DNA of 64,000 bases, from the NCBI GenBank assembly GCA_025362815.1, contig JANYFG010000096.1:1-64000 (forward strand). The letters run 5' to 3'. This document shows positions 25,863-33,949 of this stretch, in pieces. The stretch is from Rhodospirillales bacterium. GTDB lineage: Bacteria; Pseudomonadota; Alphaproteobacteria; Acetobacterales; Acetobacteraceae. Below the pieces are notes generated by a model. That model made no database searches. It was not told the DNA's origin and saw only the letters and a list, made by a program, of their open reading frames with translations. Both the position numbers and the translations under genes were made by a program. Position 1 is the stretch's first letter; each line of letters starts with the position of its first letter.

Positions 25863-27211
25863 CCCAGTCCCACCTCCCCGTCGTTGTGATCGCCGGCCGT
25901 CCCAACGTCGGCAAATCGACGCTTTTCAACAAGTTGGTTGGTCGCCGCCAGGCTATCGTGTCCGACACCCCCGGCGTGACGCGGGACCGCAAGGAGGGCG
26001 AGGCCCTTCTTCGCGGCCGCACCGTGCGCCTGCTCGACACCGCCGGGCTCGAGGAAAGCGACCCGGAATCGCTCTACGGGCGTATGCGCGCGTCGTCGGA
26101 GGCGGCGGTCAAGATGGCCGATCTCGTCCTGTTCGTCATCGACGCACGCGCCGGTGTCACGCCGGCAGACGAGCATTTCGCCGCCTGGTTGCGCCGCCAG
26201 GGCGCGCCCATCCTGCTCGTGGTCAACAAGGCCGAGGGGCGAAACGGCTCCAACGCGGCGCTCGAAGCCTATTCCCTCGGCCTGGGCGACCCCGTCGGCG
26301 TTTCTGCCGAACACGGCGACGGACTGGCCGACCTCATGCGCGAGATTGCCGACCGCCTGCCGCCCGAGGAGGAGTTCGACGCCAATGCCGCCCGCCCCCT
26401 CAAGCTCGCGATCGTGGGCCGCCCCAACGCCGGCAAATCCACGCTCCTGAACCGGTTGCTCGGCGAGGAACGCATGATCACCGGGCCAGAGCCGGGCCTG
26501 ACGCGTGACTCCATCGCCGTGCGCATCTTCGACACCGACGGCACGGAGATCGAAATCGTCGACACCGCGGGCCTGCGCAAGAAGGCCCGCATCGAAGCCG
26601 ACCTGGAAAAGATGTCGGTCTCCGCGTCCATCGAGGCCCTTAAAATGGCCGAGGTCGTGGTGCTCGCCATCGATGCCGTCGAGGGTATTCACGAACAAGA
26701 CCTTCAGATTGCCCGCCTGGTTGAACGCGAAGGCCGCGCGTGCATCATCGCGCTCAACAAGTGGGATGCGGTGCCGGACCGAAACGCCGCTCGAAAAGCG
26801 GTGTCGGACCGGCTGGAAACCTCGATGTCGCAGATGAAGGGCATCCCCGTCATCACCATCTCGGCGCTCACCGGGCTCGGCACCGAAAAACTGCTTCCGG
26901 TGGTCCGCGCAGCCTACGAGGTGTGGAACATGCGGGTCGCGACCAGTGCGCTCAACCGCTGGTTCGAAACCGCGCTGGAACGCCATCAAGCCCCACTCGT
27001 CGAAGGCCGCCGGCTGAAATTGCGCTACATCACCCAGGCCGAAGCGCGTCCGCCAACCTTCGTGGTGTTCGGCACACGGGCGGAACAAACGCCGGAGGAC
27101 TACCAGCGCTATCTCTCGAATTCAATGCGCGACGAGTTCAACCTGCCCGGCACCCCCATCCGGCTCCAGTTCCGCGGCACCAAGAACCCCTACGCCGAAG
27201 ACCGCGACTGA
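25859..27211 (+). CDS. der: GTPase Der (EngA), probable CTG start
   Basis: 450 residues if translation starts at CTG 25859. Two tandem G domains: GRPNVGKST (about 13-21) with DTAGLEE and NKAEGR, and GRPNAGKST (about 187-195) with DTAGLRKK and NKWD, then the KH-like C-terminal domain ending LQFRGTKNPYAEDRD. Der is essential for 50S ribosome assembly. The first standard start in frame is GTG 25886, which would give MIAGRPNVGKST and remove most of the first beta strand (PVVV). CTG 25859 overlaps the bamB stop as CTGA, repeating the ATGA junction one gene earlier, so I prefer it. No in-frame ATG, GTG or TTG lies between an upstream stop at 25835 and 25886. Confidence 0.93.
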   Translation: MTQSHLPVVVIAGRPNVGKSTLFNKLVGRRQAIVSDTPGVTRDRKEGEALLRGRTVRLLDTAGLEESDPESLYGRMRASSEAAVKMADLVLFVIDARAGVTPADEHFAAWLRRQGAPILLVVNKAEGRNGSNAALEAYSLGLGDPVGVSAEHGDGLADLMREIADRLPPEEEFDANAARPLKLAIVGRPNAGKSTLLNRLLGEERMITGPEPGLTRDSIAVRIFDTDGTEIEIVDTAGLRKKARIEADLEKMSVSASIEALKMAEVVVLAIDAVEGIHEQDLQIARLVEREGRACIIALNKWDAVPDRNAARKAVSDRLETSMSQMKGIPVITISALTGLGTEKLLPVVRAAYEVWNMRVATSALNRWFETALERHQAPLVEGRRLKLRYITQAEARPPTFVVFGTRAEQTPEDYQRYLSNSMRDEFNLPGTPIRLQFRGTKNPYAEDRD

Positions 27212-27246
27212 TCCGATCGCCGCTGGCCCTCTCCGCTGGCGAAGGG

Positions 27247-28551
27247 TCAAGCCATCTTGCGACCTCCCAGACCCGCATCCGCCCGTGATGCCGCCAACCC
27301 CCAGCCGGTGATCAGCACCGCCCAGCCGGCGGTGTCGAACGTGAACAGGCTGCTGGTCGAGGCAATCGGCCAAAACACCACCACGAACGCCACGAACAGC
27401 ATCGCCTGCTCCGGATCGATGGTGGGCCGCAATGCCCGCAACAGGCCGCGCAACCAGAGAAGGATCGTGGCCGAAAACGCTAGCAATCCGGTCAGCCCCC
27501 CCATCACGGCCGCCTCGAAATAATAATTATGCGGGTGAATGTTGCAGGCCGCGGCACCGATCTCGGCGTTCACCAACCCCAGCGCCGGCAGCGCGTGGAA
27601 ATAAGCAGGGTCCGGGCAAAAGGTGCGAAACCCGTCGAACCCAAGGCCCAGCCAAGGATGCAGCCCCACCATCACGGCGGCCCGCACATAGAGCTGGCCA
27701 TAAGGACTATCTGGAAAATGCGCCATCTGGTCGGCGAACCGAACAACCAGCTTCGCGTAGGCCGGCGGTGACAGCACCGGCAACGCCAACATCGCCGCAC
27801 ATCCCACAGCCCCCGTTACCAGCAGCGGCCGGCGCAATCGTGGAACAAGAATGGCTGTCAGAACCATGGATAGGATCATGAGCAAGGTCGGCATACGCTG
27901 CCCGACCAACAACATCGTTGCCAATGCCATAACCAGCCCACTGGCTGCAATCGCAAACGCCTGCCATGTCGCGCGTTGCAACACGCGAATGAGCATTGGA
28001 AATACTGCGGGGATCATCAGAAATACAAAGATCGCGCCCGCGCGCGGTTTTTCGAACGGGCCGGTCAATGCTCCGTCAGACCACCGCGGATACCCTAGGA
28101 AGTTGGTGCCAAGCGCATATTGCTGCCAGCACTCCAGCGCCACCCAGGCCGCCAGCACCGCGCACACCACCGAAAGCCCGCGCCGGCTCCCGTCATCCGT
28201 CAGAACCCATTCCTCCAGCGCCGCGACAAACAAAAACAGCCGCACCACCGCCAGAGCCTGCAACACCGAATGCACCGGCCCGGTGACGAGCGAGGCCACA
28301 AGCTGCAAAACCCAAAACGTCATGGCGCACCATAGCCAGGGCCTGCGTAGCCAGAACCAGCTGCCCGTCCGCGCCGAATGCAGCAAAAACAGCAATCCCA
28401 CGCCGGTCACCATCATATCGGCCAACGCGCGCCCATACAAAAGAAACACCGGCAACAGAAACGTCGCCACAAGCGCGATGCGTCGCAGCAAACTGCCCTG
28501 CAGCCACGCCTCCCGCCCAAACGCCCCCGCAATCGATCCTGCCACGGACAT
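27247..28551 (-). CDS. O-antigen ligase/polymerase family membrane protein
   Basis: 434 residues with ten or more predicted membrane helices. The large periplasmic loop lies between about residues 270 and 350 and contains the Wzy_C-type HPHNYYFEAAVMGG motif and an earlier GLHPWLGLGFDGFRTFCP block. This family includes WaaL ligases, which join O-antigen to lipid A-core, and Wzy polymerases; sequence alone does not separate them. The gene begins six nt after lptF on the same strand, an operon that supports a lipopolysaccharide role. Confidence 0.85.
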   Translation of the reverse strand: MSVAGSIAGAFGREAWLQGSLLRRIALVATFLLPVFLLYGRALADMMVTGVGLLFLLHSARTGSWFWLRRPWLWCAMTFWVLQLVASLVTGPVHSVLQALAVVRLFLFVAALEEWVLTDDGSRRGLSVVCAVLAAWVALECWQQYALGTNFLGYPRWSDGALTGPFEKPRAGAIFVFLMIPAVFPMLIRVLQRATWQAFAIAASGLVMALATMLLVGQRMPTLLMILSMVLTAILVPRLRRPLLVTGAVGCAAMLALPVLSPPAYAKLVVRFADQMAHFPDSPYGQLYVRAAVMVGLHPWLGLGFDGFRTFCPDPAYFHALPALGLVNAEIGAAACNIHPHNYYFEAAVMGGLTGLLAFSATILLWLRGLLRALRPTIDPEQAMLFVAFVVVFWPIASTSSLFTFDTAGWAVLITGWGLAASRADAGLGGRKMA

Positions 28552-28557
28552 CTTCGC

Positions 28558-29691
28558 TTAAGCCGGACGACGGGCCATGCGCTGCAACACTCCCCATTCG
28601 GGCGCGAACAGATAAAGCGCACACAAAATGCCCGGCAGCGTCGCGTGGATCCAGATCAACGGAATCAGCACCGGCGCGCGCGCGGCCACATTCAGCAGCG
28701 CCAGCCCCAACGCCAGCAAACCTACCACCACCACAATGGCCATCGCCGGGCGCTGAATATTGCCATGCCTGCTGAACGCGCCGCTCAACGATGAAACCAG
28801 TGCGATCATCGCAAACGACACCACGGTGAACGGCGCGGACAAACGCCGATGCGCCTCCACCACAAACTTCCCGGCGCTGCGCAACTGCTGCTCCGTGGCC
28901 GTCGGCGGGTCCAGCAGCTCCGCCAGCGACAGCTCGCCGGCATCACGAAACCGCTGTTCCTCCGCCTTGTTCGATTGCGACAGATCCACGGTGTTCTCGG
29001 TGAATGTCAGAACATTCAACCGCCCCGTCTGGCGGTCGATCTCTTCCCGACTGCCATTCAACAGCAACACACGCGGCGCGGCGGCCCCTTCCAGCAGCCG
29101 CCCCGCTTCCGCCAAAATCGTGGCGTGGCTGGAAGGATTGCGTGCATCGTCTATCAGAATCCCGCGCAACGTGCCGTCCGGCTCCCGTGTTCGAACATAA
29201 ACCGTCAGGCTGTCAGACACCTGGTTGAACACCCCCTCCTGCAACAGGAACGCCGCCAGCCGGTTGCGGATTTCAAACTGGTCCTGGCGGAACTGGCTGA
29301 AGCTGGAGGGCACGATCCACACATTGAGAAAAAAGCACGACACCATCACCAGCCCCGACACCGCCAGCGCCGGGCGGGCCAACGCAGACTGCGACAGTCC
29401 GGCCGCGCGCATTACCGTCAGCTCCCGATCGGTTGAAAGCCGCTGATAGATGAACTGAATCACAACAAAGGTGGTGATAGGCAGGATGATCGCCACGAAA
29501 TTTGGAATCAGCAGTCCGGTCAGACGCAGAAACACCCCTACCGAGAGCCCGCGATTGACCACCGTCTCCACAAAACGAAGCGACTGGGTCAGCCAGATCA
29601 ACGCCACCAGCCCGCCGGTCACGGCAACCAGCGCGAAGCTGAGCTGTCGAGCGAGATAACGATCGATCCGTGTGATGGCGAAAGCATTCAT
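28558..29691 (-). CDS. lptF: LPS export ABC transporter permease LptF
   Basis: 377 residues from the ATG at 29691; an in-frame upstream ATG adds 22 residues unlike the family. It has the LptF/LptG plan: two or three N-terminal helices with RIDRYLARQLSFALVAVTGGLVALIWLTQSLRF, the coupling region YQRLSTDRELTVMRAAGLS, a periplasmic beta-jellyroll (about 130-260) and three C-terminal helices. With LptG and the ATPase LptB it extracts LPS from the inner membrane. lptG, usually adjacent, is not here; the O-antigen ligase gene takes its place. Confidence 0.88.
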   Translation of the reverse strand: MNAFAITRIDRYLARQLSFALVAVTGGLVALIWLTQSLRFVETVVNRGLSVGVFLRLTGLLIPNFVAIILPITTFVVIQFIYQRLSTDRELTVMRAAGLSQSALARPALAVSGLVMVSCFFLNVWIVPSSFSQFRQDQFEIRNRLAAFLLQEGVFNQVSDSLTVYVRTREPDGTLRGILIDDARNPSSHATILAEAGRLLEGAAAPRVLLLNGSREEIDRQTGRLNVLTFTENTVDLSQSNKAEEQRFRDAGELSLAELLDPPTATEQQLRSAGKFVVEAHRRLSAPFTVVSFAMIALVSSLSGAFSRHGNIQRPAMAIVVVVGLLALGLALLNVAARAPVLIPLIWIHATLPGILCALYLFAPEWGVLQRMARRPA

Positions 29692-29834
29692 GGCGGCGAA
29701 CCTAAAAACAAAATGCGCAGCGGTCCAAACCCAAGATGACGGCCCCATCGGAGGCACCCCGCCATCATGCGGTCAGGCCCTTAACAAACCCATAATGCCG
29801 AACGCCAAAAGTATCAAAATCACCTGCCCACTTA

Positions 29835-29899
29835 CCTGGCCCTCTCTCCTGGCCCTCTCTCCTGGCCCGCTCACCCGGCCCGCTTGCCCAGCCCGATCG
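29835..29899. repeat. 13-nt tandem array over the end of the glycosyltransferase gene
   Basis: Five 13-nt units: CCTGGCCCTCTCT twice, CCTGGCCCGCTCA, CCCGGCCCGCTTG, CCCAGCCCGATCG. The glycosyltransferase stop codon (29871-29873) sits at the end of the third unit, so the array spans the coding/non-coding border. The units lose identity towards the coding side. Confidence 0.75.
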
Positions 29900-30914
29900 C
29901 GCCGCCATAAGCGGCAACGAGCCGGTCAATCACGATATCACGGGTGAAATCCGCCTCAAACCGCCCGTAACCGGCCCGCGACAGCCGATCAGCCAAAGCC
30001 GGTTCGGCCATCACACGCCGCAGGCACGCCGCCAGCGCCGCTGCGTCGTCAATCGGGCACAGCAACCCGTCCGAACCATCGCGCACATATTGCCGCGCCC
30101 CATCGGCGGCGGTCGCGATCAACGGCCGCCCGGCCGCCCACGCCTCCACGATCACCGTGCCAAACGGCTCGTAACGGCTTGGCAACACACAGATATCGCA
30201 CGCCTCAAGCAACGCCTTCCTGTCCGAACGCCAGCCCAGAAACCGCACCCGATCCTGCAAGCCGAGCCGCTCCGCCAACGCCTCATAAGCCCCGCGCCCG
30301 GGCCCGTCACCGGCAATCCACACATAAAGGTCCGGCACACCGGCCGCCGCCTGAAGCATCGTGTCGATCCCCTTCACCTCGTGCAGGCGCGACAGCACCA
30401 GCGCCACCGTCGCATCCTCGGGCGTTGAAAGGCTGGCCCGCCCCACCGCAGGGGCCTCCGGCATCGTGCCGAACGTGTTGGTGGTGAACACCCGCTCGGC
30501 CGGCATCCCGCGCGCCACAATGGAGGCCGCGATATCCGGCGTTACAGCGAAAAAACTGTCACAGGTCCGGAAATATTTAAGATTGTAGTAATCACCGAAC
30601 CAGCCCACCGCGGGGCACGCCAGCCGCCTGGGTATCACCGAGCCGGCACGCGCCATCCACGCATGCACCACATCCGGTTGAAACCGCCGCGCCACATCGC
30701 CCACCACGCCCCGACGAAACAGCCGATCGAACGCCGAAAACCCGAACTCCAACGTTGAAACACCGCAAGCGGCATAACGCCGGCCCTGGGCGGCGTAGGG
30801 CCGGCAGATCACATGCTGCGCCACCCCCCGCTCGGCGAGCGCCACGATGGCATCCACCGCAAAGGTTTCAGCCCCCCCGATTTCGGCGCCGGCAATGACG
30901 TGAAGAACCCGCAT
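29871..30914 (-). CDS. GT4-family glycosyltransferase
   Basis: 347 residues from the ATG at 30914; the upstream part of the open frame is basic nonsense. Start MRVLHVIAGAEIGGAETFAVD is a classic GT-B N-terminus, with VDVVHAWMARAG-like acceptor-side sequence. The C-terminal nucleotide-sugar domain has VLSRLHEVKGIDTMLQA, FLGWRSDRKALLEACDICVLPSRYEPFGTVIVEAWAAGRPLIAT, including the E-x7-E retaining motif. It probably adds a sugar to a lipopolysaccharide or exopolysaccharide precursor, consistent with the O-antigen ligase and lptF genes next to it. Donor and acceptor are unknown. Confidence 0.88.
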   Translation of the reverse strand: MRVLHVIAGAEIGGAETFAVDAIVALAERGVAQHVICRPYAAQGRRYAACGVSTLEFGFSAFDRLFRRGVVGDVARRFQPDVVHAWMARAGSVIPRRLACPAVGWFGDYYNLKYFRTCDSFFAVTPDIAASIVARGMPAERVFTTNTFGTMPEAPAVGRASLSTPEDATVALVLSRLHEVKGIDTMLQAAAGVPDLYVWIAGDGPGRGAYEALAERLGLQDRVRFLGWRSDRKALLEACDICVLPSRYEPFGTVIVEAWAAGRPLIATAADGARQYVRDGSDGLLCPIDDAAALAACLRRVMAEPALADRLSRAGYGRFEADFTRDIVIDRLVAAYGGAIGLGKRAG

Positions 30915-31005
30915 GAGGCCGTTTTGAGCAGCTTTGCGTCCCCGATGAAAGCCGCCAGACCGCAAACCCATTAACAAACCGGAACGAAATAGCGAAGCAA
31001 CCACC

Positions 31006-31635
31006 TCATCCCGACGGGACTTTTCCAAATCCCTGCCGCCGCGCCGCCGCCAAAACCCCGCGCGGCAGCGGAATCCGCCCCCAGTCAACCGCCACCTTCG
31101 CCCGCGCCTTGCGAACACGAACCGCTTCCTCCGCCGCTGGAGCCGACACACTCACCTGCGCCCCGATCACCTGCTCCCCAGGCATCCGAACCCCGAGCAT
31201 CCGGCAAACCGGCCCCAGAATCCGCCGCGCCTGCGCCGTCCCCGCCACCAACCCCGCCATCTCCGGCTCGTCCAGCACCGTTCGTAGCTGCCCCGCAAAG
31301 CACGCGGCCTCATACGGCATCACGCCCATCAACCAGCCAAACCGAAGCGGTAACCGCGCCCGGGCCGCCGCATCGCCCGCCCGAAGCACACGTCCCGGCG
31401 CCTCACCAAGGTCAGCGCCCTCACCCTTGCCCGCGCGCGCCGACCCGGCCCGATACCGGCCAGACCGCACCCGCTCCACCAACGCCAGAAACCGCCACTC
31501 CGCCCCACGCACCCGCGTCCATACGAGCACGATCATCGGCGCCGTCATCAATCCCCGCCCAAGACACGCCGCCACCGCACGGCACAAGGCCGCGGTGGTC
31601 AGCGAGAAACGATCGAAAGGGGACTGGATATTCAT
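31006..31635 (-). CDS. Conserved hypothetical protein, probably Acetobacteraceae-restricted
   Basis: 209 residues from the ATG at 31635. The N-terminal 70 residues hold one hydrophobic segment (about 22-36) and a basic WRFLALVERVRSGRYRAG stretch. The most ordered part is LPLRFGWLMGVMPYEAACFAGQLRTVLDEPEMAGLV followed by RRILGPVCRMLGVRMPGEQV (about 110-175). I recall similar FGWL...GQL...L.DPEM blocks in unnamed acetobacterial proteins, but no function is known. The basic C-terminal tail is probably disordered. The gene is 91 nt upstream of the glycosyltransferase on the same strand. Confidence 0.6.
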   Translation of the reverse strand: MNIQSPFDRFSLTTAALCRAVAACLGRGLMTAPMIVLVWTRVRGAEWRFLALVERVRSGRYRAGSARAGKGEGADLGEAPGRVLRAGDAAARARLPLRFGWLMGVMPYEAACFAGQLRTVLDEPEMAGLVAGTAQARRILGPVCRMLGVRMPGEQVIGAQVSVSAPAAEEAVRVRKARAKVAVDWGRIPLPRGVLAAARRQGFGKVPSG

Positions 31636-31763
31636 GAACAGAACAAGAACAAAAAATCCAGCCAAATGCAAGGAAATTTGCAGAACACCCACACGCATCG
31701 CACAGTCCGCAAAGCCCCGCCCAAGCCCCGGCCCCGTCACACACCCCCAGCGAGAGCCCTCGA

Positions 31764-32648
31764 ATGCGCCACCTCAGCCTGCCCTGCGGCACCGAAATTC
31801 CCGTGATCGGCCAGGGCACCTGGCACATGGGCGAGCCGGGCGGCAACCACTAGGCCGAAATCCAGGCCCTCCGCCTCGGCCTCGATCTCGGCATGACGCT
31901 GATCGACACCGCCGAGATGTATGCCGACGGCGGCAGCGAGAAAGTCGTGGCCCAGGCCATCGCCGGCCGCCGCCACGAGGTCTTTCTGGTCTCCAAACTC
32001 TATCCCCAGAACGCGTCCCGCACCGCCACGCAGGCCGCATGCGAACGCAGCCTCCGCCGCCTCGGCACCGACGGGCTGGACCTGTATCTGTTGCACTGGC
32101 GCGGCTCCGTCCCGCTCGCCGAGACCGTCGCCGCTTTCGAGGCCCTGCGCCAGGCCGGCAAGATCGTGCGCTGGGGCGTCTCCAACCTCGACCTCGCCGA
32201 CATGGCGGAATTGCTGGCAACCCCGGGCGGCACCGCCTGCGCCACCAACCAGGTCCTCTACAACCCCACATATCGCGGCATCGAGTTCGATCTGCTGCCC
32301 TGGTGCCACGCCCACCGCATCCCCGTGATGGCCTACTCTCCCGTGGGCCAGGGCGACGCCCTGCTGCGCCACCCCGGCGACGCCCTGCTGCGCCACCCCG
32401 GCGGAAGCCTGCTGCGCCACCCCACGCTGCAGTCCATCGCCGCCGCCCACCACGCAACCCCCGCCCAGATCGCGCTCGCCTGGGCGCTGCGTCATCCCCA
32501 TGTCGCGGCCATTCCCAAGGCCACCCAGCCCCAGCACGTCCGCGAAAACGCCGAGGCCGCCGACATCACCCTCACCACGGCCGACCTCGCGGCGCTGGAC
32601 GCAGCCTTCCCACCCCCCAAACGCCCCCGCCCGCTCGACATGCTCTGA
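31764..32648 (+). pseudogene. Aldo/keto reductase broken by an in-frame TAG
   Basis: The frame from ATG 31764 begins MRHLSLPCGTEIPVIGQGTWHMG, a normal aldo/keto reductase start, then meets TAG at 31851-31853 (codon 30) and continues in the same frame to 32648 with [47 protein letters not shown] and [17 protein letters not shown]. The stop replaces what is probably CAG (Gln), a one-base change. The catalytic Tyr (EMYADG) and Lys (SKLYP) lie after the stop, so an internal start would lose the first beta strand but keep the active-site residues. It also carries a three-copy 24-nt repeat. Amber read-through or a sequencing error cannot be excluded. Confidence 0.8.
32352..32423 (+). repeat. 24-nt tandem repeat inside the aldo/keto reductase remnant
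   Basis: Three consecutive 24-nt units: two identical copies encoding GDALLRHP and one variant encoding GGSLLRHP. Related reductases normally have a single copy of this segment before the helix that follows, so two units look inserted. Confidence 0.88.
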
Positions 32649-32722
32649 GCCTGTGCTCCTCCGGGTCTGGCGCCTCGCACATGACTGGCCTTAACTCGCG
32701 AGGCTCGTCCCGGAGACTACCC

Positions 32723-33949
32723 ATGCCAGACACGAACCTGAATTCAGCCGACACCGCCCTGCGCGCCCGCGCCAGGCGCGTCATCCCCGGCGGCCAATGG
32801 GGCCATCTCGATGCCAGCCGCCTGCCGGATGGCTACCCGCAATATTTCGCCAGCGCCGAAGGCTGCCACCTCGTCGACGTCGATGGCCGCCGCTTCGTCG
32901 ATCTCATGTGCTCCTGGGGCCCCATCGTCCTCGGCCACCGCCACCCCTTGGTCGAAGAGGCCGCCGCCGCCCAGGCCCGGCTGGGAGACTGCATGAACGG
33001 CCCCGCGCCGGTGCTGGTCGAACTCGCCGAGCTCATGGTCGACCTCATCCCCCATGCCGACTGGTGCATCTTCGGCAAGAACGGCACGGATGCCACAACC
33101 GCCTGCGTCACCATCGCCCGCGCCGCCACCGGCCGGCGCAAGGTGTTGGTCGCCCGCGGCGCCTATCACGGCGCGGTGCCCTGGTGCTCCCCCAGCGTCG
33201 CAGGCGTCACCGCCGAGGACCGCGCGCATCTGTTGCTGTTCGACTATAACGACATCGAAAGTCTGCAAGCCGCCGTGGAACAGGCGGGCCCCGATCTCGC
33301 CGCCATCATCGTCTCCGCCTACCGCCACGACATGGGGCAGAAACAGGTCCTCCCCACCGCCGCCTTCGCCCAACGCGTCCGCGCGCTCTGCGACGAAACC
33401 CACGCCGCGTTGATCCTGGACGACGTGCGCGCCGGTTTTCGCCTTCATCTCGGCGGCTCCTGGGAACCCCTAGGCGTCCGGCCCGACATGGCGGCCTGGA
33501 GCAAGGCCATCGCCAACGGCCACCCGCTTTCGGCCGTCACCGGCACTGATCGTTTCCGCGAGGCTGCAACACAGGTTTTCACCACCGGCTCATTCTGGTG
33601 CGGCTCCGTGCCGATGGCCGCCGCCGTCGCCACCCTGACCGAACTGCGCCGCATCGATGGCCCGGCCCGGATGCACGCCCTGGGCGAACGCCTGCGCGCG
33701 GGCCTGACCGCACGCGCCGCCCATCACGGCCTCGCCATCGACCAAAGCGGCCCGGTGCAGATGCCAACCATGCTGTTCGAAAACGATCCCGAGTGGAAAA
33801 AGGGTTTCGCGTTCTGCGCCGAAGCCCTGCGCCACGGTGCCTACCTTCACCCCAAGCACAACATGTTCCTCTCCTGCGCCCATACCGAGGCGGATATCGA
33901 CGCCGTTCTGCACGCCGCCGATGCCGGGTTCCGTCATGTCGCACGCTGA
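32723..33949 (+). CDS. Class III aminotransferase (GSA aminomutase-like)
   Basis: 408 residues from the ATG at 32723, with CGGAG about 10 nt upstream. Fold-type I PLP enzyme of class III: VIPGGQWGHLDASRLPDGYPQYF start, GKNGTDATTACVTIARAATGRRK phosphate-binding region (about 116-138), LILDDVRAGFRLH with the PLP-ring Asp (about 233-245) and the Schiff-base Lys in WSKAIANGHPLSAV (about 256-269). Similarity is to glutamate-1-semialdehyde aminomutases, but the neighbours are catabolic, so it more probably transaminates an amine in a degradation route. Its end overlaps the next gene by 14 nt. Confidence 0.85.
   Translation: MPDTNLNSADTALRARARRVIPGGQWGHLDASRLPDGYPQYFASAEGCHLVDVDGRRFVDLMCSWGPIVLGHRHPLVEEAAAAQARLGDCMNGPAPVLVELAELMVDLIPHADWCIFGKNGTDATTACVTIARAATGRRKVLVARGAYHGAVPWCSPSVAGVTAEDRAHLLLFDYNDIESLQAAVEQAGPDLAAIIVSAYRHDMGQKQVLPTAAFAQRVRALCDETHAALILDDVRAGFRLHLGGSWEPLGVRPDMAAWSKAIANGHPLSAVTGTDRFREAATQVFTTGSFWCGSVPMAAAVATLTELRRIDGPARMHALGERLRAGLTARAAHHGLAIDQSGPVQMPTMLFENDPEWKKGFAFCAEALRHGAYLHPKHNMFLSCAHTEADIDAVLHAADAGFRHVAR

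Noticed and set aside
27212-27246. Terminator between der and the O-antigen ligase gene
   Set aside because: Only a 4-bp CCCT/AGGG pairing around a 12-nt loop with no T-run could be found.
31109-32722. Upstream 538 codons of the aminotransferase frame
   Set aside because: This part is antisense to the unknown protein gene and out of frame with the reductase remnant. The aminotransferase start at 32723 has a ribosome-binding site and family-like N-terminus.
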